In this document: positions 47,570-56,722 of the stretch, in pieces | Position numbering within the stretch: the first letter of the stretch is position 1 | Layout of the letters: every line of letters begins with the position of its first letter | From: Xanthomonas boreopolis | GTDB taxonomy: Bacteria > Pseudomonadota > Gammaproteobacteria > Xanthomonadales > Xanthomonadaceae | DNA: 64,000 bases | Direction: 5' to 3' | NCBI GenBank assembly: GCA_014654535.1 | Contig: BNBA01000009.1 | Location: forward strand, 1-64,000 | Notes under the pieces: generated by a model | Told to the model about the DNA's origin: nothing | The model's input: the letters and a program-made list of their open reading frames with translations, nothing else | Databases searched by the model: none | Made by a program: the position numbers and the translations under genes

Positions 47570-47928
47570 GCGTTGTCCCCCTCCAGTACGGAATCGACGG
47601 AATCCCGGGTGGCGCGCCAGGCCTCGGCCCATTGCCGCAGGCAGGCGCGCCCGTGTTCGGTGATGCGGTAGTAACGGCGCGGCGGGCCCGCCTGCGACGG
47701 TTCGACGTGGCTGTCCAGCAGGCCGGCGCCTTCCAGGTTGCGCAGCACCGGGTAGAGCGCGCTCTGCTTGCCGCTCAGCACCCCGTCGAGCCGCTCCAGC
47801 CGCTTGGCGATGAGATAGCCGTACAGCGGTTCCTCGGCGCGGTCGAGCACCGCCAGCAGGGCCAGCGACACGGTGCCGGCGCTGAGCTCCTTCTGGAACT
47901 TCCTGAGCTGGGCTTCGACATCCACCAT
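47566..47928 (-). CDS. PadR-family transcriptional regulator
   Basis: 120 residues: KFQKELSAGTVSLALLAVLDRAEEPLYGYLIAKRLERLDG...LSGKQSALYPVLRNLEGAGLLDSHVEPSQAGPPRRYYRITEHGRACL, the winged-helix core of PadR. Presumably represses its own operon with the HAAS membrane protein. ATG 47928 is preceded by GGAGG within an inverted repeat (47933-47952). Confidence 0.9.
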   Translation of the reverse strand: MVDVEAQLRKFQKELSAGTVSLALLAVLDRAEEPLYGYLIAKRLERLDGVLSGKQSALYPVLRNLEGAGLLDSHVEPSQAGPPRRYYRITEHGRACLRQWAEAWRATRDSVDSVLEGDNA

Positions 47929-47932
47929 GGCG

Positions 47933-47952
47933 GCCTCCACTAGGTTGGAGGC
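47933..47952. promoter_or_regulatory. Inverted repeat over the padR ribosome-binding site
   Basis: GCCTCCA CTAGGT TGGAGGC: perfect 7-bp arms with a 6-bp spacer, starting 5 bp upstream of the padR ATG. On the minus strand the downstream arm contains the GGAGG ribosome site. It can be a PadR operator or an RNA hairpin hiding the ribosome site. Confidence 0.55.
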
Positions 47953-48050
47953 AACACTATCCTCAACTTCGGTATAGCGGATGTGCCGGTAGTCATCCCG
48001 GCCTTCGGCGCCGGCCGCCAGACACGCTGCACCGCGGCATTGCGCTCCAC

Positions 48051-48065
48051 TACAATGGGCGGATG
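48051..48065 (+). promoter_or_regulatory. -10 directly before the DUF502 start
   Basis: TACAAT (48051-48056), six bases, ATG (48063). Same geometry as lpxD; predicts a leaderless mRNA. Confidence 0.55.
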
Positions 48066-48737
48066 TCGCCCGATGCTGCCGCACACCCCCGCCCCTCCCT
48101 GCAGCGAGTCTTCCTGACGGGCCTTCTCACCCTGCTGCCGGTCTGGCTGACCTGGGTCGTGGTCAAGTTCGTGTTCGTGCTGCTGTCGGGCATCAGCAGC
48201 CCGTGGGTAGTGCCGCTCTCGGCCCGGATCGCCGCCTCGTTCCCGGGGTCGCTGGACTGGATCGAGGCGTTGTGGGTGCAGAACACCATCGCCCTGCTGG
48301 CGACGCTGCTGGCGATCCTGCTGGTGGGCTATCTCAGCCGCAAGGTGATCGGCCAGCGCCTGCTGCGCTGGTTCGAGGCGGTGATGCGGCGCATTCCCCT
48401 GGCCAGCATCGTCTACGACAGCGCGCGCAAGCTGCTGGACATCCTGCAGACCCAGCCGGGCAGCACCCAGCGCGTGGTCCTGATCGACTTCCCGCACCGG
48501 GACATGAAATCGGTCGGCCTGGTCACCCGGGTGATCCGCGAGCACGGCACCGGCCGCGAGCTGGCCGCCGTCTACGTGCCGACCACGCCCAACCCGACCT
48601 CCGGCTACCTGGAAATCGTGCCGGTGGAGTTGCTGACCCCGACCGACTGGAGCGTGGACCAGGCGATGAGCTTCATCATCTCCGGCGGCGCGGTCTCGCC
48701 CGAGACGGTGCCCTTCACCCGTACCGCGGACCGCTGA
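48063..48737 (+). CDS. DUF502 family membrane protein
   Basis: 224 residues. Two membrane helices (VFLTGLLTLLPVWLTWVVVKFVFVLL and IALLATLLAILLVGYLS) followed by a cytoplasmic beta-rich region (KVIGQRLLRWFEAVMRRIPLASIVYDSARKLLD...VVLIDFPHRDMKSVGLVT...VYVPTTPNPTSGYLEIVP), which is diagnostic of DUF502. Biochemical function unknown. Four bases separate it from the next gene. Confidence 0.88.
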   Translation: MSPDAAAHPRPSLQRVFLTGLLTLLPVWLTWVVVKFVFVLLSGISSPWVVPLSARIAASFPGSLDWIEALWVQNTIALLATLLAILLVGYLSRKVIGQRLLRWFEAVMRRIPLASIVYDSARKLLDILQTQPGSTQRVVLIDFPHRDMKSVGLVTRVIREHGTGRELAAVYVPTTPNPTSGYLEIVPVELLTPTDWSVDQAMSFIISGGAVSPETVPFTRTADR

Positions 48738-48741
48738 ACGC

Positions 48742-49515
48742 ATGCACCCGGCGCGCACGCTCGACGACCGCGCGGTAAGGCTGTTCATCGCGCTGTCGGC
48801 GTTCTTCTGCGTCAACGCCGCGCTGGCCGAGTTCATCGGCGTCAAGATCTTCGCGCTGGAGGACACCCTCGGCATCGCGCCGCTGAACTGGAACCTGTTC
48901 GGCCAGACCGGTTCGCTGAGCTTCACCGCGGGCACACTGCTGTGGCCGATCGTGTTCATCATGACCGACACGATCAACGAGTTCTTCGGCAGCCGCGGCG
49001 TGCGCTTCATCTCGTGGATCGCGGTCGGCCTGATCGGCTATGGCTTCCTGTTCGCGTTCGCCGCGATCCATCTCGCGCCCGCCGGCTGGTGGGTGCAGGC
49101 CGCGCAGTCGCAGGGCGTGCCCGATTACCAGGCCGCGTTCGCCGCGGTGTTCGGCCAGGGCATGTGGACGATCGCCGGATCGCTGGTGGCGTTCCTGGTC
49201 GGCCAGTTGATCGACGTGGCGGTGTTCCACCGCATCCGCCGCGCCACCGGCGAGAAGCATGTCTGGCTGCGCGCGACCGGCTCGACCGCGGTGTCGCAGT
49301 TGGTGGACAGCTTCGTGGTGATCTACATCGCCTTCGTGATCGGGCCGCAGCATTGGCCGCTGTCGCTGTTCCTGGCGGTCAGCACGGTCAACTACGTCTA
49401 CAAGATGCTGTTCGCGGTGCTGCTGATCCCGCTGCTGTACGTGATGCGCCGCGGCATCACCGCCTATCTCGGCGCGGCGCGCGCCCAACGGCTGCGCGAG
49501 GAAGCCGCGGCATAG
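48742..49515 (+). CDS. yhhQ: Queuosine-precursor transporter (YhhQ / VUT family)
   Basis: 257 residues with six or more membrane helices. Conserved blocks LAEFIGVKIFAL, FTAGTLLWPIVFIMTDTINEFFGSRGVR, and WLRATGSTAVSQLVDSFVVIYIAF define the vitamin-uptake-transporter-like YhhQ family, which imports preQ0/preQ1 for tRNA queuosine. Cotranscribed with the DUF502 gene. Confidence 0.9.
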   Translation: MHPARTLDDRAVRLFIALSAFFCVNAALAEFIGVKIFALEDTLGIAPLNWNLFGQTGSLSFTAGTLLWPIVFIMTDTINEFFGSRGVRFISWIAVGLIGYGFLFAFAAIHLAPAGWWVQAAQSQGVPDYQAAFAAVFGQGMWTIAGSLVAFLVGQLIDVAVFHRIRRATGEKHVWLRATGSTAVSQLVDSFVVIYIAFVIGPQHWPLSLFLAVSTVNYVYKMLFAVLLIPLLYVMRRGITAYLGAARAQRLREEAAA

Positions 49516-49698
49516 CGGGCCTTCGCCGGGCGGAGGCAACGCTTGGCGCGGCGGGAACCCCTGCCGTCGTCGGCATACCGGCAGGCCGCCCCCGCCTCTC
49601 ACGAGCATGAATCCTTGCCGCGCCGCGCGTGCCGGATCGCTGGCCGTACGCTTCCGGATCGGGCAAGCTCCCCGGCTCGCTTGTTGCCGGAGCCCGCG

Positions 49699-51606
49699 AT
49701 GCCGTTGCCGCTTTCCCGCCTGCTTTCGCTCGCCATCGCGGCGGCATTGAGCCTGTCGCTGGCACCGCCGGCCGAGGCGGCCAAGAAGAAGAACGCCAAG
49801 TCCCAGACCAGCCAGCAGGCGCGCGCGAAGGCCGCCAAGTCGACCCGGGCCGCCCGGCCCAAGCCGGCCCCCGCCCCGGCCAAGGTCGACAAGGCCACGC
49901 GGCTGAACGCGCTCTACGACCAGTACTGGGACGCCTCGCTGAAGCTCAATCCGCTGCAGGCCACGCTGCAGGGCGATGGCCGCTACAACGACCAGCTTCC
50001 CAACTTCCTGTCCGCCGCCTTCCGCCAGCAATCCCACGATTTCGTCACCGAATGGCTGGCCAAGGTGGAGGCGATCGGCCCGGACGGCCTGTCCGGCCAG
50101 GACCTGCTGAGCTACGAGATCTTCGTGCGCGACGCCAACAACGCCCTGGCGGCCGAACAGTTCCCGAGCTGGATGCTGCCGATCAACCAGTACTACAACG
50201 TCGCCAACGTGATGGCGATGCTCGGCTCCGGCACCGGAGCGCAGCCGTTCAACACGGTGCAGGACTACGACGACTGGTCGCGCCGCTCGCTGGGCATCCC
50301 GGACCTCTTCGACCAGGCCATCGCCAACATGCGCGAAGGCATCAAGGCGGGCGTGGTGCAGCCGAAGGTGCTGATGCAGAAAGTGCTGCCGCAGCTGGAC
50401 GCGCTGATCAAGCCGACCGCCGAACAGAGCATCTTCTGGGCTCCGGTGCGCAACATGCCCGAGTCGTTCCCGGCCGAGGACAAGGCGCGCATCGCCGCCG
50501 AGTACAAGCGCATGATCGAGTACCGGATCATGCCGGCCTATCGCGCGCTGCGCGGCTTCATCGCCACCGAGTACCTGCCGGCCTGCCGCGACACCGACGG
50601 CCGCGGCGCACTGCCCAACGGCGCCGCCTGGTACGCCTACGACGTGCGCCAGAGCACCACCTCGGCCGACATGGCGCCCGAGCAGATCCACCGGATCGGC
50701 CTGGACGAGGTCGCGCGCATCCAGGCGCAGTTGCAGGACGTGATGAAGCAGACCCGCGCGCGCGGATCGCTGCAGAAGTTCTTCAAGTCGATGCAGGAAG
50801 ACAAGCGCTTCGCCTTCAGGAGCGAGGCGGAACTGCTGGACTACTACCGCACGCTGCAATCGCGGGTGCAGGCCAGCGCGCCCAGGCTGTTCTCGCTGGT
50901 GCCCAAGGCGGGTTTCGAGATCAAGCCGGTGGAGCCGTACCGCGCGCAGACCGCCTCGGCGGTGTCCTACCTGCCGCCCAGCGCCGATGGTTCGCGTCCC
51001 GGCACGCTCTACGTCAACACCTCCGACCTGCCCAAGCGCAGGACCTGGGAGGCGCAGGACCAGTTCCTGCACGAGGGCGTGCCCGGCCATCACTTCCAGC
51101 TCGGCCTGCAGCAGGAACTCGGCCATTTGCCGCGCTTCCGCCGGTTCGGCGGCGAGACCGCGTTCGTCGAAGGCTGGGGGCTGTACAGCGAATCGCTCGG
51201 CAAGGAACTGGGCCTGTACGAGGACCCGTACAGCTACTTCGGCTACCTGCGCAACGAACTGTGGCGCGCGGTGCGGCTGGTGGTGGACACCGGCCTCAAC
51301 GGCAAGGCCTGGAGCCGGCAGCAGGCGATCGACTACATCCTCGACAACGCTCCCGCCACCCGCGAGGAAGCCGAGGCGGAGGTGGAGCGCGCCATGGCGA
51401 TCCCCGGCCAGGCCCTGGCCTACAAGATCGGCGAGCTGAAGATGCAGGCGCTGCGCGATCAGGCCAGCCGCGAGCTCGGCCCGGCGTTCGACGTCCGCGA
51501 ATTCCATGCGGAGGTACTGAAGGACGGCTCGGTGCCGCTGGACGTCCTGCAGGAAAAGATCGGCCGCTGGATCGCCTCCAAGAAGGGCGGCAAGCCGTCG
51601 TCGTAG
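49699..51606 (+). CDS. DUF885 metallopeptidase-like exported protein
   Basis: 635 residues: signal peptide (about 1-28), a Lys/Ala/Pro-rich linker (about 29-70), then a DUF885 domain with the gluzincin-like motif HEGVPGHH at residues 458-465 and a downstream Glu in GETAFVEGWGLYSE. Such proteins are usually periplasmic or lipoprotein peptidases of unknown substrate. Start at ATG 49699 because it opens the signal peptide. Confidence 0.88.
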   Translation: MPLPLSRLLSLAIAAALSLSLAPPAEAAKKKNAKSQTSQQARAKAAKSTRAARPKPAPAPAKVDKATRLNALYDQYWDASLKLNPLQATLQGDGRYNDQLPNFLSAAFRQQSHDFVTEWLAKVEAIGPDGLSGQDLLSYEIFVRDANNALAAEQFPSWMLPINQYYNVANVMAMLGSGTGAQPFNTVQDYDDWSRRSLGIPDLFDQAIANMREGIKAGVVQPKVLMQKVLPQLDALIKPTAEQSIFWAPVRNMPESFPAEDKARIAAEYKRMIEYRIMPAYRALRGFIATEYLPACRDTDGRGALPNGAAWYAYDVRQSTTSADMAPEQIHRIGLDEVARIQAQLQDVMKQTRARGSLQKFFKSMQEDKRFAFRSEAELLDYYRTLQSRVQASAPRLFSLVPKAGFEIKPVEPYRAQTASAVSYLPPSADGSRPGTLYVNTSDLPKRRTWEAQDQFLHEGVPGHHFQLGLQQELGHLPRFRRFGGETAFVEGWGLYSESLGKELGLYEDPYSYFGYLRNELWRAVRLVVDTGLNGKAWSRQQAIDYILDNAPATREEAEAEVERAMAIPGQALAYKIGELKMQALRDQASRELGPAFDVREFHAEVLKDGSVPLDVLQEKIGRWIASKKGGKPSS

Positions 51607-51735
51607 GCGTGGCCGGGGCGGCGACGGCCCCGGCCTCTCGCTGGCCGGCATCGCGGGATCGATCTTCAGTACCGCGCAGGCGGGGAATGGCGGCAGGCGG
51701 CACTGCGAGGCATGCCGGGAGCACCGGCAGGCCGC

Positions 51736-52707
51736 CTAGGCGTCGTCCTTGGCTGGATGCAATCGCATCGCCAACGCCGCGATGTCGCGCGGCGTGGTGC
51801 GGCAGCATCCGCCGATCAGGCGCGCGCCCGCAGCGCGCCAGGACGAGGCGCACCCGGCCAGCGTACCGGTAGCCCCGGGGTCGGCGTGCCAGGTCTTGTC
51901 CGCCGCGTCGTAGCGCTCGCCCGAATTGGGATAGGCCACCAGCGGCAATCGCGTGAGCGATGCCAGGTGCGCGAGCGCGTCCTCCACCCGTTCCAGCGCG
52001 ATGCAGTTGATGCCGAGCGCCACCACCTGCGGGTTGGCCTGCACGCGCGCGACCACGTCCGCCAGCGGCGTGCCGTCGCTCAGGTGCGTCACGTCGCGCA
52101 GGGTGAAGGTGAACCACGCGCGCATCGCCGGGAATTCCTCCAGCAACCCCAGCAGCGCGTCGATCTCCGGCGCGGACGGCTGGGTCTCGCAGGCCAGCAG
52201 GTCCACGCCGGCGTCCGCGAGCGCGGCCATGCGCGGCCGATGGAACGCCAGCATCCGCTCGCGCGGCAACGCATAGTCGCCGCGATACTCCGAACCATCG
52301 GCCAGGCAGGCGCCGTACGGGCCGATCGAGCCGGCCACCAGCAGCGGCCCCGCATCCGGATGGACTTGCAGGTGATCGGCGCGCGCCTGCTGCGCCAGCT
52401 CGGCGCTGCGCCGGATCAATCGCCGGGACTGCGCCAGGTCGAGCCCGCGCGTGGCGAACCCTTGCGGGGTCGCCTGGTAGCTGGCGGTGATCGCGCACTG
52501 CGCCCCCGCTTCGAAGTAGTCGCGGTGCAGCCGATAGATCAGCTCCGGTCGCTCCAGCAGGACCCGTGCCGACCACAGCGGATCGTCGAGGTCGCAGCCG
52601 CGCGCCTGCAGCTCGGTCGCCAGCGCGCCATCGAGCACGATGCAGCCATCGCCGGCCAGCAGCCGCGCGAGCGGATCCGTTGCAGCGTCGGGAAGGTCCG
52701 GTGCCAT
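51736..52707 (-). CDS. mmuM: Homocysteine S-methyltransferase
   Basis: 323 residues, TIM-barrel methyltransferase of the MmuM/HMT type that makes methionine from homocysteine with S-methylmethionine or SAM. The zinc cysteines are Cys235 (LGINCIAL) and Cys301-Cys302 (LIGGCCRTTP). N-terminal VLDGALATELQARG is the homocysteine pocket. No S-methylmethionine permease (mmuP) next to it. Confidence 0.93.
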   Translation of the reverse strand: MAPDLPDAATDPLARLLAGDGCIVLDGALATELQARGCDLDDPLWSARVLLERPELIYRLHRDYFEAGAQCAITASYQATPQGFATRGLDLAQSRRLIRRSAELAQQARADHLQVHPDAGPLLVAGSIGPYGACLADGSEYRGDYALPRERMLAFHRPRMAALADAGVDLLACETQPSAPEIDALLGLLEEFPAMRAWFTFTLRDVTHLSDGTPLADVVARVQANPQVVALGINCIALERVEDALAHLASLTRLPLVAYPNSGERYDAADKTWHADPGATGTLAGCASSWRAAGARLIGGCCRTTPRDIAALAMRLHPAKDDA

Positions 52708-52862
52708 CGTCGCGTTCCGGCCGCCTGGGCCATCGCGACATAGTAGCCGGGCATGCACGTCGCCGCGCCCGGCACGAGCAGGCCGGCCCTGCCCACGGGC
52801 ACCGGCGGACGCAAGGGAGGCCTGCGCTATGCTGGCCTGCCGCACCGCATCAACGTCCCCCC

Positions 52863-53294
52863 ATGTCCGCGTCCACGTCCCATCCGCCCAGCGAATCCGG
52901 CCTGCGCCTGGCCGGCATCCACCATGTCGCGATCATCGCTTCGGACTACGAACGCTCCCGGCACTTCTATCGCGACATCCTGGGCCTGCGCGTGCTGGCC
53001 GAGCACTACCGGCAATCGCGCGACTCGTGGAAGCTGGACCTCGCGCTGCCCGACGGCGGGCAGATCGAACTGTTCTCCTTCCCCTCGCCGCCGCCGCGCC
53101 CCAGCCGCCCGGAAGCGCGCGGCCTGCGCCACCTGGCGTTCCGCGTCGGCGACCTCGACGCCGCCGTCGCCCACCTGGCCTCGCACGGCGTCGCCTGCGA
53201 GCCGGTCCGCGTGGACGAGTACACCGGCCGCCGTTTCACCTTCTTCGCCGATCCGGACGAGTTGCCGCTGGAGCTGTACGAACAGGAGCGCTGA
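52863..53294 (+). CDS. VOC-family dioxygenase/glyoxalase-like protein (YaeR-type)
   Basis: 143 residues. One vicinal-oxygen-chelate module: IHHVAIIASDYERSRHFYRDILGLRVL ... QIELFSFPSPPPRPSRPEARGLRHLAFRV ... FFADPDELPLELYE, with His, Glu, His, Glu metal ligands of the family and the closest resemblance to E. coli YaeR/GloA2. Substrate unknown. Divergent from mmuM. Confidence 0.85.
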   Translation: MSASTSHPPSESGLRLAGIHHVAIIASDYERSRHFYRDILGLRVLAEHYRQSRDSWKLDLALPDGGQIELFSFPSPPPRPSRPEARGLRHLAFRVGDLDAAVAHLASHGVACEPVRVDEYTGRRFTFFADPDELPLELYEQER

Positions 53295-53388
53295 CCCTCG
53301 CCGCATGGTTTCCGTACCCGAGCGAATGGGTATACAGTCGGCTCCATCCCGGCCCCGCGCCGGTCACGACATCCCTGGGAGGGGAACC

Positions 53389-53838
53389 ATGCGCAACACA
53401 TGCAAAGCCCTGCTGCTCGCCCTGCCGCTGGCGGCGGCCTCGATGCTGGCCCAGGCCGCCGAAACCCCGGTCGGCCGCTGGACGACCATCGACGACAGCA
53501 CCGGCAAGCCCAAGTCGATCGTCGAGATCGAGCAGGCGGCCAACGGCACCCTGACCGGCAAGGTGGTCGAGATCCTGCAGTCGGACAAGGGCCCCAACCC
53601 GGTCTGCGACAAGTGCGACGGCGAACGCAAGGGCAAGCCGATCAAGGGCATGACCATCCTGTGGGGCCTGAAGCCGGACGGCGCGCAGGTCTGGGACGGC
53701 GGCTCGATCCTCGATCCGGCCAAGGGCAAGACCTACAAGGCCAAGATCACCCTGACCGACGGCGGCAAGAAACTGCAGATGCGCGGCTACATCGGCATCG
53801 AAGCGCTGGGCCGCACCCAGACCTGGATCCGCGACTGA
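53389..53838 (+). CDS. DUF2147 exported protein
   Basis: 149 residues: signal peptide (MRNTCKALLLALPLAAASMLAQA) and a DUF2147 domain (PVGRWTTIDDSTGKPKSIVEIEQ...GTLTGKVVEILQ...NPVCDKCDGERKGKPIKGMTILWGLK...WDGGSILDPAKGKTYKAKI...LQMRGYIG). Periplasmic; function unknown. Preceded by GGAGGGG. A hairpin (GCGACCCGGCC / GGCCGGGTCGC, 53866-53889, then TGTTTT) ends it. Confidence 0.88.
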   Translation: MRNTCKALLLALPLAAASMLAQAAETPVGRWTTIDDSTGKPKSIVEIEQAANGTLTGKVVEILQSDKGPNPVCDKCDGERKGKPIKGMTILWGLKPDGAQVWDGGSILDPAKGKTYKAKITLTDGGKKLQMRGYIGIEALGRTQTWIRD

Positions 53839-53865
53839 CCGCGCGCGGCCCGCATCTCCAGGACA

Positions 53866-53896
53866 GCGACCCGGCCCAGGCCGGGTCGCCTGTTTT
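53866..53896 (+). terminator. Terminator after the DUF2147 gene
   Basis: GCGACCCGGC-CCAG-GCCGGGTCGC followed by CTGTTTTG, 28 bp after the stop codon. Confidence 0.75.
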
Positions 53897-53936
53897 GGGC
53901 GTGCGATAATCCCCTGTCCCCCGCAACACCATCATC

Positions 53937-56000
53937 ATGACCCGCACCGCTCTCGTCACCACCGCCCTGCCCTATGCCAACGGCCCACTGCACCTGGGTC
54001 ACCTGGTCGGCTACATCCAGGCCGACATCTGGGTCCGCGCGCGCCGCCTGAACGGCGACAGGACCTGGTTCGTCTGCGCCGACGACACCCATGGCACGCC
54101 GATCATGCTGGCGGCGGAAAAGGCGGGCGTGACGCCGGAGGCCTTCATCGCCGGGATCAAGGCCAGCCACGAGCGCGACTTCGCCGCCTTCGGCGTGGCC
54201 TTCGACCACTACGACTCGACCAACTCGCCGGTCAACCGCGAGCTGACCGAGCAGTTCTACCTGAAGCTCGAACAGGCCGGGCACGTCGCGCGCCGCTCGG
54301 TGGCGCAGTTCTACGACCCGGCCAAGGGCATGTTCCTGCCGGACCGCTACATCAAGGGCATCTGCCCCAACTGCGGCAGCCCGGACCAGTACGGCGACAA
54401 CTGCGAGGTCTGCGGCGCCACCTACGCGCCGACCGACCTGAAGGAGCCCAAGTCGGCGATCTCCGGCGCCACGCCGGAAATCCGCGACTCGGAGCATTTC
54501 TTCTTCGAGGTCGGGCATTTCGAGGGCTTCCTGCGCGACTGGCTGGCCGGCGACGTGGCGCTGCCGGGCGTGAAGGCCAAGCTCAAGGAATGGCTGGACG
54601 CCGAGGGCGGCCTGCGCGCCTGGGACATCTCGCGCGATGCGCCGTACTTCGGCTTCGAGATCCCCGGCCAGCCCGGCAAGTACTTCTATGTCTGGCTGGA
54701 CGCGCCGATCGGCTACCTGTGCAGCTTCAAGACGCTGTGCGCCTCGATCGGCGAGGACTTCGAGTCGCACCTGCGCGCCGGCACCGCGACCGAGCTGCAC
54801 CACTTCATCGGCAAGGACATCGTCAACTTCCACGGCCTGTTCTGGCCGGCGGTGCTGCACGGCACCGGCCACCGCGCGCCGACCCGGCTGCACGTCAACG
54901 GCTACCTGACCGTGGACGGCGCCAAGATGTCCAAGTCGCGCGGCACCTTCGTGATGGCGCGCACCTACCTGGACGTGGGCCTGGAACCCGAGGCGCTGCG
55001 CTACTACTTCGCCGCCAAGTCCTCCGGCGGCGTGGACGACCTGGACCTCAACCTGGGCGACTTCGTCGCGCGCGTGAACGCCGACCTGGTCGGCAAGTTC
55101 GTCAACCTCGCCAGCCGCTGCGCCGGCTTCATCGGCAAGCGCTTCGACGGCCGGCTGGCCACCGCGCTGCCGGACCCGGCCCAGTACGACCGCTTCGTCG
55201 CCGCGCTGGCGCCGATCCGCGAGGCCTACGAGCGCAACGACCCGGCCGCCGCGATCCGCCAGACCATGGCGCTGGCCGACGAGGCCAACAAGTACATCGA
55301 CGAGGCCAAGCCCTGGGTGATCGCCAAGCAGGACGGCGCCGACGCCGAGCTGCAGGCGGTATGCACCCAGGGCCTGAACCTGTTCCGCATCCTGGCCGCC
55401 GCGCTCAAGCCGATCCTGCCGCGCACCACCGCCGAGGCCGAGGCCTTCCTGTCCGCGCCGGTGACGTCGTGGCAGGACCTGGACCGGCCGCTGGCCGGCG
55501 GCCACGCGATCCAGCCCTACGCCGCCCTGTTCACCCGTATCGACCCGAAACTGATCGACGCCATGACCGAAGCCTCCAAGGACACCCTCGCCGCCGCCTC
55601 GGCCGCCGCGCCCGCCAAGAACGCCGAGCCGAAGGCCGCGCCCGCCGCCAAGCAGGAAGAGGCCGGCCAGTACATCGGCATCGACGACTTCGCCAAGCTC
55701 GACCTGCGCATCGGCAAGGTGCTGGCCTGCGAGTTCGTCGAGGGTTCGGACAAGCTGCTGCGCTTCGAACTGGACGCCGGCGAGCTGGGCAAGCGCCAGA
55801 TCTTCTCCGGCATCCGCGCCAGCTACGGCGAGCCGGACCGGCTGGTCGGCCGCAACGTGGTGTTCATCGCCAACCTGGCCCCGCGCAAGATGCGCTTCGG
55901 CGTGAGCGAAGGCATGATCCTGTCGGCCGGCTTCGACGGCGGCGCGCTGGCGCTGCTGGATGCCGACAGCGGCGCGCAGCCGGGCATGCCGGTGCGGTGA
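53937..56000 (+). CDS. metG: Methionyl-tRNA synthetase
   Basis: 687 residues (E. coli 677). Class I synthetase: HLGH-type motif at residues 17-23 (PLHLGHL), zinc knuckle with CPNCGSPDQYGDNCEVCG, KMSKS at 330-334, and a C-terminal EMAP/OB tRNA-binding dimerisation domain (YIGIDDFAKLDLRIGKVL...). A GATAAT -10 lies 28 bp upstream (53904-53909). Confidence 0.97.
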   Translation: MTRTALVTTALPYANGPLHLGHLVGYIQADIWVRARRLNGDRTWFVCADDTHGTPIMLAAEKAGVTPEAFIAGIKASHERDFAAFGVAFDHYDSTNSPVNRELTEQFYLKLEQAGHVARRSVAQFYDPAKGMFLPDRYIKGICPNCGSPDQYGDNCEVCGATYAPTDLKEPKSAISGATPEIRDSEHFFFEVGHFEGFLRDWLAGDVALPGVKAKLKEWLDAEGGLRAWDISRDAPYFGFEIPGQPGKYFYVWLDAPIGYLCSFKTLCASIGEDFESHLRAGTATELHHFIGKDIVNFHGLFWPAVLHGTGHRAPTRLHVNGYLTVDGAKMSKSRGTFVMARTYLDVGLEPEALRYYFAAKSSGGVDDLDLNLGDFVARVNADLVGKFVNLASRCAGFIGKRFDGRLATALPDPAQYDRFVAALAPIREAYERNDPAAAIRQTMALADEANKYIDEAKPWVIAKQDGADAELQAVCTQGLNLFRILAAALKPILPRTTAEAEAFLSAPVTSWQDLDRPLAGGHAIQPYAALFTRIDPKLIDAMTEASKDTLAAASAAAPAKNAEPKAAPAAKQEEAGQYIGIDDFAKLDLRIGKVLACEFVEGSDKLLRFELDAGELGKRQIFSGIRASYGEPDRLVGRNVVFIANLAPRKMRFGVSEGMILSAGFDGGALALLDADSGAQPGMPVR

Positions 56001-56094
56001 GGGCGGGACCCGGCGAAAGCATCCGCGCTTGCCCGCTCCCGCGCAGGCGGCCCGCTTCTCCGGCCCCGAGTCTCCCAACCAGAGCCCCGGCTCC

Positions 56095-56688
56095 ATGCAA
56101 CTGGCCCTGTTCGACTTCGACCACACGGTCACCACCTGCGATACCTACGCACGTTTCCTGCGTCGCGTGGCCACGCCCGACCGGTTGGCGCAGGCGAAGT
56201 GGAAGGTCGGCCCCTGGCTGCTGGGCTATCGCGCCGGGCTCGTTTCGGCCAAGGCGATCCGCGCGCGCGTGACCCGGCTGGCCTTCGCCGGCCGCGATGC
56301 CGCGCAGATCGCCGCGCATGGCGAACCGTTCGCGCGCGAGGTGCTGCCGCCGCTGCTGCGGCCGGAGATGATGCGGCGGATCGCCTGGCACCAGGCGCAG
56401 GGGCATGCGGTGGCGCTGGTTTCCGGCTCGCTCGACCTGTACCTGGCGCCCTGGTGCGAACGCCACGGCCTGCACCTGCTCTGCAATCGCCTGGAGCAGG
56501 ACGCCGCCGGCCGCCTGACCGGGCGCTACGATGGCACGGACATCGGCCCGGGCAAGGCCGGGTTGGTCCGTTCCCGTTTCGACCTGGCCGGATTCGAACG
56601 CATCCACGCCTATGGCGACAGCCGCGAGGACAAGCCGATGCTCGCGCTCGCCCACGAACGCTGGTATCGCGGGCGACGGATCGCCTGA
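56095..56688 (+). CDS. HAD-IB family phosphatase
   Basis: 197 residues. HAD motif [11 protein letters not shown], motif [10 protein letters not shown], motif [16 protein letters not shown]. Subfamily IB resembles phosphoserine phosphatase and the PgpC/YfhB phosphatidylglycerophosphate phosphatase group; the exact substrate is open. Lies between metG and rnfB, and may be cotranscribed with both. Confidence 0.87.
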   Translation: MQLALFDFDHTVTTCDTYARFLRRVATPDRLAQAKWKVGPWLLGYRAGLVSAKAIRARVTRLAFAGRDAAQIAAHGEPFAREVLPPLLRPEMMRRIAWHQAQGHAVALVSGSLDLYLAPWCERHGLHLLCNRLEQDAAGRLTGRYDGTDIGPGKAGLVRSRFDLAGFERIHAYGDSREDKPMLALAHERWYRGRRIA

Positions 56689-56722
56689 CGCATCATTCCT
56701 GCCGCAGCCTCGCGCCACGCCC

